A stretch of DNA of 64,000 nucleotides, taken from NCBI GenBank assembly GCA_911728455.2, contig OU452221.1, positions 30,259,291-30,323,290 on the forward strand, given 5' to 3'. The first letter of the stretch is position 1, and the number at the start of each line of letters is the position of its first letter. Under the pieces are notes generated by a model. That model saw only the letters and a list, made by a program, of their open reading frames with translations. It was not told where the DNA came from and ran no database searches. The translations under genes and the position numbers were made by a program. This DNA comes from Marthasterias glacialis. Lineage: Eukaryota; Echinodermata; Asteroidea; Forcipulatida; Asteriidae. Below, one piece after another: positions 1-11,300 of the stretch.

Positions 1-1217
1 CTCTTCTATCTTCTTCATTTCACTTTCATTGATCCCTCTACCACTGGCCAGCCAGAGGTTATGTCCCTCCTCTTCTATCTTCTTCATTTCACTTTCATTG
101 ATCCCTCTACCACTGGCCAGCCAGAGGTTATGTCCCTCCTCTTCTATCTTCATTTCACTTTCATTGATCCCTCTACCACTGGCCAGCCAGAGGTTATGTC
201 CCTCCTCTTCTATCTTCTTCATATCACTTTCATTGATCCCTCTACCACTGGCCAGCCAGAGGTTATGTTCCTCCTCTTCTATCTTCTTCATTTCACTTTC
301 ATTGATCCCTCTACCACTGGCCAGCCAGAGGTTATGTTCCTCCTTTTCTATCTTCTTCATTTCACTTTCATTGATCCCTCTACCACTGGCCAGCCAGAGG
401 TTATGTCCCTCCTCTTCTATCTTCATTTCACTTTCATTGATCCCTCTACCACTGGCCAGCCAGAGGTTATGTTCCTCCTCTTCTATCTTCTTCATTTCAC
501 TTTCATTGATCCCTCTACCACTGGCCAGCCAGAGGTTATGTCCCTCCTCTTCTATCTTCTTCATTTCACTTTCATTGATCCCTCTACCACTGGCCAGCCA
601 GAGGTTATGTCCCTCCTCTTCTATCTTCATTTCACTTTCATTGATCCCTCTACCACTGGCCAGCCAGAGGTTATGTCCCTCCTCTTCTATCTTCTTCATA
701 TCACTTTCATTGATCCCTCTACCACTGGCCAGCCAGAGGTTATGTTCCTCCTCTTCTATCTTCTTCATTTCACTTTCATTGATCCCTCTACCACTGGCCA
801 GCCAGAGGTTATGTTCCTCCTTTTCTATCTTCTTCATTTCACTTTCATTGATCCCTCTACCACTGGCCAGCCAGAGGTTATGTCCCTCCTCTTCTATCTT
901 CATTTCACTTTCATTGATCCCTCTACCACTGGCCAGCCAGAGGTTATGTCCCTCCTCTTCTATCTTCTTCATATCACTTTCATTGATCCCTCTACCACTG
1001 GCCAGCCAGAGGTTATGTTCCTCCTCTTCTATCTTCGTCATTTCACTTTCATTGATCCCTCTACCACTGGCCAGCCAGAGGTTATGTCCCTCCTCTTCTA
1101 TCTTCATTTCACTCTCATTGATCCCTCTACCACTGGCCAGCCAGAGGTTATGTCCCTCCTCTTCTATCTTATTCATTTCACTTTCATTGATCCCTCTACC
1201 ACTGGCCAGCAAGAGGC
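1..1217 (+). repeat. 66/69-bp minisatellite, about 18 copies, in a plexin intron
   Basis: The same unit repeats from the window edge, so the array probably continues upstream. Units are 69 bp, or 66 bp when one TTC of a CTT run is missing. Both lengths are multiples of three, so two overlapping reading frames stay open for over 400 codons. I read this as a consequence of unit length and not as a gene: the peptide is a pure repeat and the array lies upstream of a plexin exon with a good acceptor. Unit variants (TCC/TTC, CTTCTT/CTT, CATTTC/CATATC) recur in the same order about 477 bp apart, so the array grew by duplicating blocks of about seven units. The last unit decays near 1200. Confidence 0.95.
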
Positions 1218-2208
1218 CTTCCCAGATAAAGATCAAGTATTTTTAAAAAAAAATTTTCAAGTAAATTCAAATATTTCAGTTCAAAACAAAATATTGATAA
1301 GACAAAAGATTTGTTCGATAACCCTCATTTGTGATCAATATTTTAACAATATAGTCCAAACTAATTTCAAGTTTGTTGATAATTTGATAGCACAACGTTG
1401 TTCAAGTTTTAATGAGTACATTTTGTTAATTCAAACTATTTTTCTAAACTATGGAAGGTTCTAAGTACAGATTGAAATGATAATAGATTGCTTTCTGATG
1501 AACAACATTAACTGGTTAAAAAATATAAAAGTTAGGTAGTCTGACTGGTTTATTTCCTGAGAGGGATTCCCTTCTTTGAAGAGGGACCCCCCCCCCCCAC
1601 CCCGAAAGGGGGATCTGTACGGGAAAAAATGCAATCAAATTCAATGGCTTCTCTTTTGCTTTTTGAAATTAGATCATGTAGGAAAGTAAGGTGAAGTTTT
1701 ACAGGTTTTCTGCAGTATCTATATCTTTAGTGTATTAAAGAGATTCTGGATCCAAGTTGTACATCGGGCCTCAAATTAACCCACGGCACCCACAGCAATT
1801 GCCGTGGTGCCCTATGCTTTTGCCGTGGTGCCCTGTGCAAAGTTCCAATACAAATTAACATTTTCCTCATAGAAGTGCCCCTTGACAGATAAAACTTGCT
1901 GTGCCCTTTCAAGAGCAAAGTTCAAGGCCTGGTACATGAACATATCCTTAAAACAGACATGTTTCTGGTTACAGATTTGAAGACACTATCATTTATACTG
2001 TAGCAAAACTAAAATCACTGCTTTCTAAACCTCTAATTGACAGTCATACTCTTTATTTCAAACCTTGTCACACTTGTCTATTCTAGATATTTATTCTTTG
2101 GAATGTCCGCAACAGAAATGTCTTCAGTGTAGCTATTCTATTGGCAATGATTGATAGATCACTAGTAGATAGTAGTCACTGACTAATTCTGGTTATTTCT
2201 GTCCACAG
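1218..2208. other. Remainder of a plexin intron
   Basis: AT-rich sequence with no coding signal. It holds a C-homopolymer near 1590-1603 and a short duplicated GCCGTGGTGCCCT motif at about 1800-1833. A pyrimidine-rich acceptor ending in CAG at 2208 introduces the first plexin exon of the window. Confidence 0.6.
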
Positions 2209-2381
2209 TTAATTTGTACAAGTGTGATGTGAAACGCCCCAACTGTGGCATTTGCCTGGCAGGACATGATAAGTACCAGTGTGGATGGTGTAGTAATGAC
2301 GATGTTTGTAGCTTGCAGACTCAGTGTGATGGTGACTGGCTCAATGGAGACGCACTGTGCAGAGACGCTAGTATTACCAAA
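2209..2381 (+). CDS. Plexin exon: PSI domain
   Basis: Local residues 1-57. Closely spaced cysteines ([23 protein letters not shown], ending ALC) are the plexin-semaphorin-integrin cysteine-knot pattern, probably the last of the three PSI modules. The exon begins with two bases of a split codon and ends in phase 0 at ITK, directly before the first IPT strand. Confidence 0.93.
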
Positions 2382-5300
2382 GTAAGAATCAATCATGGGT
2401 TTAAACCATAGAGATAGAATCATTGGGTGAAAATCGGCAAACTATTCGACTCCATCTGTCCTCTTTGTGTGGGTGAAACGAAGCGTATCACAGCGATTGC
2501 ACGCTCTGTGCACGCTCCGAAACAAAATGTCCAGGCAACCTTTAATGAGGGCTTCGATTTCCACACAAGAAAACAAAACTCAAGTCGGCCATTTGCTGGC
2601 TTGGAAAATTCTGGCATGTATTCACTTCGTCCGGCACCAGCTGGTCAATAAACCTAATGCACATATTGTTTCCTCAGTGCTAAAATATGGTAACTGGCCA
2701 CCATTTGGATTGTTTTAGTTAGATACAGCTTTTTTCACACACTGGTGTTGTGTACAGGCCATTTGTAGTGATACAATGGTTTTGCTTCAACACATTTCCT
2801 TGACTGTATTTTGGCAAGAACACTTCCCCCTATCTATGAATATCTGCTTTGCTATGGTTACTCAGCACTTAAACTACTCTACTGATAAGACTGGGTATGC
2901 CACTTGGTTCGGCCATTCCTTCATGGTTTGGCCATTCCTTCATGGTTTGGCTGTGCAGTACTTAATCAATCAAACTTGTTTGGGGAAGGAGGATAGGGGG
3001 AGGGGTTGCCAGCACATAATAATTTAATCCTTTGCTGATGCTATGTTGTTTTAAGGTTTATTACTACTCTAGATGTGATGAGGAAAATCTTTCAAGCACT
3101 TTTATTCACATAACACTAGAGAACCTCTAGATGCAGACTCCAGTAATGTGGAGTATTTATTAGGACATATTGGTATCCTTTCTATGTAAATGAACTACTT
3201 TCTAGTTAATTGATGTAAACAACAGTAGGCCTACTGTTTTAGTTTTTTACTGAACACAAATGTGTGATATGCAGTGTATACTGGGTGGTTCAGAATTCTA
3301 CATCGGATGGATTTTGTTGGCCAGTATTTACACCACAGTACAGATGTTCACATCTATATATTTTGGATTTCTTTTTGATGTAGTTTGATCCTATGAGTGG
3401 GTACATCAAAGGTGGTACAGACCTAACTATTACAGGTGTCAATCTGGGCCAGAGAGTGGAGAACATAGTGAGTGTCTTTGTGGCAGGTATTGAATGTTCA
3501 GTACTACAGAGAGACTATATAACAGCTTCACAGTAAGTAAATTTAATGCAATTCTGAGGCCCAAAGGCCACTCGAGGTGTGGGTGTGTGAAGGGATAGAA
3601 ACCTGCCCCAATGCACAGAAACAAGACATGGCGAGATATAAACACAAGTCTCTTCACAGCACAGCTAAGAACAGGGAGGGGTAAATGAACCTGTTGCGAG
3701 AGGAACATAACTGCCTGTTCCCTTATTTGAAGCAATTATATTGTTAAGTGGCTTGCTCAAGGACACAAGTGTCATGACCAGGATTCGAACCCACATTCAG
3801 GCACTTTGTGGAAATAGTGAAATAGCAATAAAAGTGAAGTGGTGTCTTAAACATTCTACATGCTAAGAAGTACTTATCTTAAAGACCTAATTGGGTAATG
3901 CTATCAGTTTGAAAGCTCTTCTTCTTATCTATTTAATGATCAAATAAACCCAGTTTTGAGTTTTGGCTGGAAGTACTTGGTATTACAATGTAGACTCACA
4001 ATTGTTTTTTGTTTCTTTACGTTGTTTGTTTGTTTTTGTTTTCAAAAATGTTTGTATACACACAACACTCACTGTGTCGGTGTACTTTCTATTGCTGTAT
4101 CTACCTTTAAAGCTATTTTTTCCACAAAAGTTTTGAGAAGTTTTTGATTTTGCCCATGGCAGAGTGATGTGTTACACTCGTGGAACTGAGGAGCCATCTG
4201 AAGGATCGATACAAGTTGTAATCAGAGGGAGTAATGGAACAGACACAGTTACAGCAGTGTCTACTACACCTTTCAGATATGTGGTAAGTACAGCCAACAC
4301 ATATTATTACCTGATACAAATTCATAGAATAGCTAACATATGTTAAACTAAAGCTACTATCTCGACCAAAATGCTTAGGCCACTGTGACAGAAGAACATA
4401 AAACTCTCCCCCGTCCCTGCTCCCCTACTCAATGTTGTTAATCCCCCAACTGGAGCGCCGACCGTGCAACAAGAGTCAACATTGGTGAGGTGGGGGGGGG
4501 GGGGGGGCAACCGGGATTGACCAGGATATGATCGGGATTGTAGGCACAGAATGTACCCATTCGTAACCTCAACAAGATTTGAAACCTCAACTATGGGGAA
4601 CGACATGTAGCTACACGTCATTGTGAATTTAATGAAACTATAATGTTGATCAGTCATTGCCTATGACTAGTTGTGAGGGTGTCCATCCTAGACGCTTTTG
4701 CCACATCTCCATTCAGGTGTTTGTGAGCTTATCTACCTATTGACACGGAGGATGGTAGCAAATGGGATCAGGGTTGGTTGAGGAAAAGGGACCAAGGTGG
4801 ACTGACTAACTCAGGATCTCCTTGGTTTGATTGTCTAACTCAGGATCTCCTTGGTTTGATTGTGTGTGCAAAAATGGAAATATTGCTAATAAAATTGTCA
4901 TTTCAAACAATGGTAGAACAAAGAGAATGCGTCTTGTTTACATCTTCTACAAAGATGCATGAGAGAATGTCTACAACTTGACACTAAGAAGTTTAAATCA
5001 AGAGATCCTTGTGGGTTTTGACAGACCAAGGAAGTCCACAGTTTGATGATATGTACAAAGATTGATGTGGTTGTATATCAACCTTAAAGGAACTGAAGAG
5101 AAGAAGTTAAAGGCACATTGTCACATAAAACTATACAAAAAAAAGTCAGGAATTTGGTGACAGGGAGACCGCCAACATTAGGGCTTGATAGCTCAGTTGG
5201 TAGAGCATCGGTACGTTAATCTAGAGGTCACAAGTTGAAATTCCGTTCTTGTCTATTTGTCTTTGTTCACCCCCAAATTGTATTGAATTGAGTGCCTTCT

Positions 5301-8300
5301 TAATGTGTTTTTCCCCCACAATCAGATACCTAAGTTGACTGGAGTGGACCCTAAGTTTGGACCAGAGTCAGGGGGCACTAACATCACTGTAAGTGGTCAA
5401 AATCTTGATGCTGGTAAGAAGGTTGACACAGTCATCGAGGGAATTCCCTGTCAACAAATAAGGTGAGTCGAACATTGTAGTCTATAATCATGCTGGCCCA
5501 AGTATTATGGCCGCAGTTAAGCCACAATTTATGAAACAAGCTCCGTGGCTTATAGTTAAGGAGGCTTATACACTGACATTTAAAGTAAGCTGCGGCAATT
5601 TTGACTAAAATTAAAAAGGCAAATTCATCCATTTTTTCAGTATAACTACCGACAGTTAGAAATAATCAGGAAAAACACAAAGCGATCAGAAATTCTCATT
5701 CCAGTTCTGTACTTGCCTGTGTGACATGTTAATGTGTACAGTGCTTCTTCTACAATGTGCTGTATTGGCAGATTTTTTCTGTAACGGCAAGGTTTCAGAC
5801 TAGCGTTAAAACCAAGTTTAACAATTTTTTAAAACTGAACATAGATAATCCTGGAAATTTGGTTTGCGGTAACACACTGTGATGATATCTACTATATAAA
5901 GTAGATTGTTCTTGTGAGAACTTGTCCTGTTATTATTCTACTACCATCGAGTGTATTTCGAAATTCAGGGTGACATCTCACTTCTAAAAACAACTGTCCT
6001 GCTTATTAAGTACTAACTGGGGAGGTAGGAAACTACTACTTTCAATCAGTGGGTCGAGGGGACTTCTCGTGATAACTTCACTGCCGCAGAGTGAGTTTAT
6101 TATTTGGTCTCAACGTTCCAACTAGCCTGCTCTAGTCATCTTTCCTAAATCCTGGAAGTATTTTACCTCCATGGTCTGTTTGAGGAAGTATAATCCCGGC
6201 TAGACAGTAGACGAGGTAATTGATTTGATCAGGTTTGGTCTAACTTTAAATAAAGTTTTTATGAGTTGCGTGAAATAAGAGAATACCTTTTTCCTCCATA
6301 TTTAGCCGATCTCAAGATGAGTTAGTATGTACTACACCATCAGGCTCAATTGGCAACCGTTCAGTTGCAATGGCATTTGATGATGAGGCGCTGACTGGCT
6401 CTAATGCAAGATACCAGTACAAGCAAGATCCAGTCATTATCGGCCTAAATCGCTATGACACCATCAAAAGGTACGTTTGATAATAATAGTTTTATTTATT
6501 GATGGTAGCCGTGTCACCTTGAAAATGATTTTCAATACGCCATCATAAAACAAATTGAACTAGAAATTACAAAGTTACAGAAATATTAACATGAGTTACC
6601 ATTAAAATGTTTGTGTAGATTTATTCAAGGATAAAGGAATAATGGGAAGGCTCCAAGTACACTACCAATAATGACATAAAAAATAACATTCAAAGCTACA
6701 TTTCAACACCTTCACCAAAACAATGATAAATTTGCAATTTACAGTTTTACCCAAAAAAAATCCATCTTAAGATTTACAATTACGACTTATCAAATACAAA
6801 TCCAAGTGAACAAACATGCTGTAGCAGATATAAACTACTGTTACCATTGTCTCATGTTTTCCAGTGGGGGCTTGATGATTGAAGTCAGTGGACAAAACCT
6901 GGATGTGATACAAAGCCCTAAGATACAGTTCACCATACTTGGTACAAAACTAATACTGGTGAGTACAATAGAGATGGTGTTCATGTCAGACAGTTCTGCA
7001 TTAATTTCTAGAGTACAATAGCGATGATGCTCATGTCTTAGGATACGTAAGACTTGACAAGGCTTAGTACTCCAGCTTGGCAGACCTCCAGCAGTGAAAT
7101 AGAAATGTGACGTCAGTGAGAAGCTCTATACAATCTTGTTAATTTTTTTTTATTCTATGATGGTTTTATTCTCCAATCGAACAGTCTACCGTGATGTTGT
7201 ATAAGTAAATAATGAATGTTTTACATTCGTGCAATGGAGAGAAGTATTTTCATTTGTTGAAAGATTGAATAGTCCGTTCAACTGGGCTTCGCCTCCTTGA
7301 ATGGAACATTCCATATTTCAACTCATGAAAATATTCTCCACAATGTATACCATGAAATCCAACTTCTCACCCATAAGACAACTTTTACAGGCAACTTGGA
7401 GGCACCCAAATACACTACATGTAAAGAGAACACTGTAGTTGTATAAGATATATTTTTTTATAACACCTCTTCCTTTGATTCTATCTGTTGGCCGAACGTG
7501 CGTCACGTGGTGTTGTGTATTTTTACTATCACACTGCACACCGACCAAAAGAACTATTAAATGGTACTATCCAACGACAACCTCGAACCCAGTGAAACGA
7601 TCAAATAATACGTGCATTTGAAATACGATATGAGAATGAAGGCAGTGTGGTACCCCCTCTTTCTTTTTGTCAAGATTTCCTGTCAGATTTTATACAGTTG
7701 TTTGAAGACTGATATACGCACAGTTGTTTAACGAAAGTTACCACAAAATGGATGAAATTGAGGTGTTATAAAACAAATATTGACTGCTTTATCTCGTGGC
7801 GTAGTAAAACTAGTCACTCTCGGTGATCCCCAGAGCTGCCTATCTTCCCTCCGCTCCGCCTCAGGAATATATGCTGCTCCGGGGATCACCTCGAGTGACT
7901 AGTTTTACTACGCCACTCGAAGCAGTCAATATTTGTATACTATTAACTGTGTCTTATTATCCTTAAGAAAGTGATATCAAAATTTAAAGGTGAAAGGTTT
8001 ACTTCTCTGAGATGATGTAGAACTGGTTGCCTATATATTGCCTCATTTGACGTGGCCCTCAGGAGCACTTAAGATCTTATCAATGTATTCAGATCTCTTG
8101 ACATGAATTAACTTTGTCTTGTTCTTTATCAGGATTGTGATCCACCCAAGCCAAACACCATGTACTGTCCTACACCAGATATACAGCCATTCCTTAATCC
8201 AATTGCCTATGCTCTCCAGAGCAGACCAGAAACAAAGCAGAGGCGATTTGTTCGGGAGACAGGGCAAGATAACATCTTCACCCTGTCTCAGTCACAGTTT

Positions 8301-11300
8301 GGATTCATCCTGGACGGAGTCAAGAACTTTACTTCCTTAGAAGGCATAGCTGGCATACAGGCGTTCAAATTTCACCCTGATCCAGTGTACTTCAAGTTTA
8401 GCGAGAAGAATCACATTCGTCAGTTGAAGTTTGATCAGAAAAACATCTTGGAAATTGCGGTAGGATAATATTACTTAGTCATCAAAAATAGTTTAAAAGT
8501 AATCAGTTTTTAATGGAATTGAGTATTTAGAACCTTGAGTTACTTATCAGAGTTTCAGATCAAGTGAATGGAATTGAGTATTTAGAACCTTGAGTTACTT
8601 ATTGGAGTTTTAGATCAAGTGGTTGGAATTAAGTATTTAGAACCTTAATTACTTATCAGAGTTTCAGATCAAGTGAATGGAATTAAGTATTTAGAACCTT
8701 GAGTTACTTATTGGAGTTTTAGATCAAGTGATTGGAATTAAGTATTTAGAACCTTAATTACTTATCAGAGTTTCAGATCAAGTGAATGGAATTGAGTATT
8801 TAGAACCTTGAGTTACTTATTGGAGTTTTAGATCAATTGAGTGGAATTGAGTATTTAGAACCTTGAGTTACTTATCAGAGTTTCAGATCAAGTGATTGGA
8901 ATTAAGTATTTAGAACCTTGAGTTACTTATTGGAGTTTTAGATCAATTGAGTGGAATTAAGTATTTTGAACCTTGAGTTACTTTTTGGAGTTTTCGATCA
9001 AGCGAGTGGAATTGAGTATTTAGAACCTTGAGTTACTTTTTGGAGTTTTAGATCAAGCGAGTGGAATTGAGTATTTAGAACTTGAGTTACTTTTTGGAGT
9101 TTTAGATCAAGCGAATGTGATTAGGATGCAACTGGGCTGTTGTTGATGCACAAAGTGGTTCAATGTGTATGAGCCAAATAATGTAGATTTAAACATTTGC
9201 TGCCAGCAGGAGATTATGTGACCATAGATCAAATTTAAAAATTATAAACCAATAATAAAATGACTATAGTTTGATTCAGTTCTATTACAGATAACATGTC
9301 CATTTTTATTGCATCTTAGTTGGTGGCTTTGAATGTTCATGTAATTATCTTTATTTATTACATTTCATACCCAGGTGATGCTCAAACAATTGAAACTGGT
9401 TCTATTATTTTGGTGCCCTAAATACATTACTTTGTATTTAATGATGACTTCATCATTCCTTATTTCTGCTCAGGGTCAGAATCTAACTCCAGCTTACAAG
9501 GAAGGTGATGTGAGAGTTGCAATTGGAGATGCTATCTGTGATGAAGTGACATTGATAGTGACCCTGCTGACGTGTTCACCACCAGATAAGCAGCCTAAAA
9601 GCATCACAGGAACTAAGTTCCCTGAAGTTGTGGTATGTCAACTTGCCATGTAAAGGTGGTATTGCATTGGTGTATATTGGCGTGTCGTGGCCGAGTGATT
9701 AAGGGCACTAGACTCAAGCTCTGGTGTTTCTGATCAGCAGAGTGTGGGTTCGAGTCCTGGTCATGACACTTATTGCTTCCATTATTGCTTCGGATGGGAC
9801 GTAAAGCCGTAGGTCCCGTGTATTGTATTGAGATCTAGTAATGCAAGGAAAAGAACCCAGAACACTTATCGCTAAGAGAAGGGGTTCGCCCCGGTGTTTC
9901 TGGCATAGTTGGCTACAATTGGCCCCCTCATTGAGATGCTGAACAGGCTTTGATGAGAATTGTCATAGATGTAGATGTAGATGATTGTGCATCTGATTTT
10001 CATGGAAACTCAATTTTACCTGACGTCATCAAAACAATATTTCTTGGTTGAACTATGCAATTTTTGGAGTCCGTTTCCCCATGTGTCAGTCAGCATTTTA
10101 CACGCTCACCAAATCTTTACATGCAATTGGACTCCCAGTTTACTGGCTTCCTGCAGAGTAGGTGCAAAGGGATTAAGGCAAACAGTAGCTGCATGGGGTG
10201 ACTGTGGAAAGGGATTAAGGCAAACAGTAGCTGCAAGTAGCTTTAGTGCAAAGGGATTAAGGCAAACAGTAGCTGCATGTATCCTCAGTGAAAGGGGATT
10301 AAGGCAAACAGTAGCTGCATGGGGTGACTGTGGAAAGGGATTAAGGCAAACAGTAGCTGCATGGGGTGACTGTGGAAAGGGATTAAGGCAAACAGTAGCT
10401 GCATGCATCCTCAGTGAAAGGGGATTAAGGCTAACAGTAGCTGAAGTCAAATGACATGAACTTTTTTGTGTGTGAATTCTGAAGACGGAATTAAAGGTCG
10501 CCCAGACATTCCATTCCGGAGCGTGCACAGCGCATGCACTCAGCGTGCAGTGCTTCATTTTACCCTCACAAAGAGGACAGATGGTACTGGAAATAATGCT
10601 GAAATTCTCCCTTTTTGTTGGGGTTATTGTGTAATCCCCAATTCTAGACCTTTGTCCTTTTGTCATAAGAAGAGAATTACGAGACATCAAGTGGCTTTCA
10701 CCATTGTTTATTATTGTATTGTGGCTCAATAGAGGTAAGTCTGAGTGAACCCAGATTCCAGCCGTGATTCCAACTGTGGGACCAATTACAGTCATGCTGA
10801 ATGAATCTCATATTTTCTCGAAAGAGAAACAAGAAGTCCTGGTGCTTTAATGAGAATCTTTGTTCTCTTGGCTTTGTTTAGTCAGTGTTTCTCAAGAAAA
10901 ATGATTCCAACCATTCCTAGAACTAATCCCGTGAGGTGGCATGAAAAATTTGAAATTCCTTGGCATTAAGTGGTTAAAGACCTCTAGGCATGCAACTCTT
11001 CCCCGGATCCGCAGATTTCCGCATTTTTGGAAAAAATCCCGCGGTTCATGACAAATTCGCCTTTGAAAAATAAATCCTGCAAATCCTGCAAAAGTATTAC
11101 ACAGTCTAGACACGGACACAATGCTCTTTGTATAGCATACATTCTACTGTACATGTGCAGAAACTGGTTCCAGAGTTTTTCTATTAATGCTTCACGTGTT
11201 AGGATACGGCATGAAATAGACACTTCGAGAATTGTTTATCTGCAAACGTGCATCATGCAGTGAAACATCATTGCATCAACTTAAAATAAAACAGAAAGAG

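Larger units (their letters stand above)
6959..8132. other. Plexin intron rich in inverted repeats
   Basis: Holds three inverted-repeat structures listed separately (7234-7347, 7440-7784, 7772-7936). The rest is unremarkable. Confidence 0.55.

Noticed and set aside
29-1464. Two open frames of 405 and 467 codons over the first minisatellite
   Set aside because: The peptide is a pure repeat produced by unit lengths divisible by three. There is no conserved domain, and the position is inside a plexin intron.
4492-4507. Long G or C homopolymers (also near 1590, 24085, 29805, 36810, 49725, 53570, 58040, 61058) as quadruplex elements
   Set aside because: Single-base runs of this kind are common in such genomes and error-prone in assemblies; no spaced G-tract pattern or link to a promoter was seen.
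10161-10444. CRISPR-like constant core with variable spacers
   Set aside because: Only three spacer types which recur, no cas genes, and a eukaryotic intron context. It is a mosaic minisatellite.
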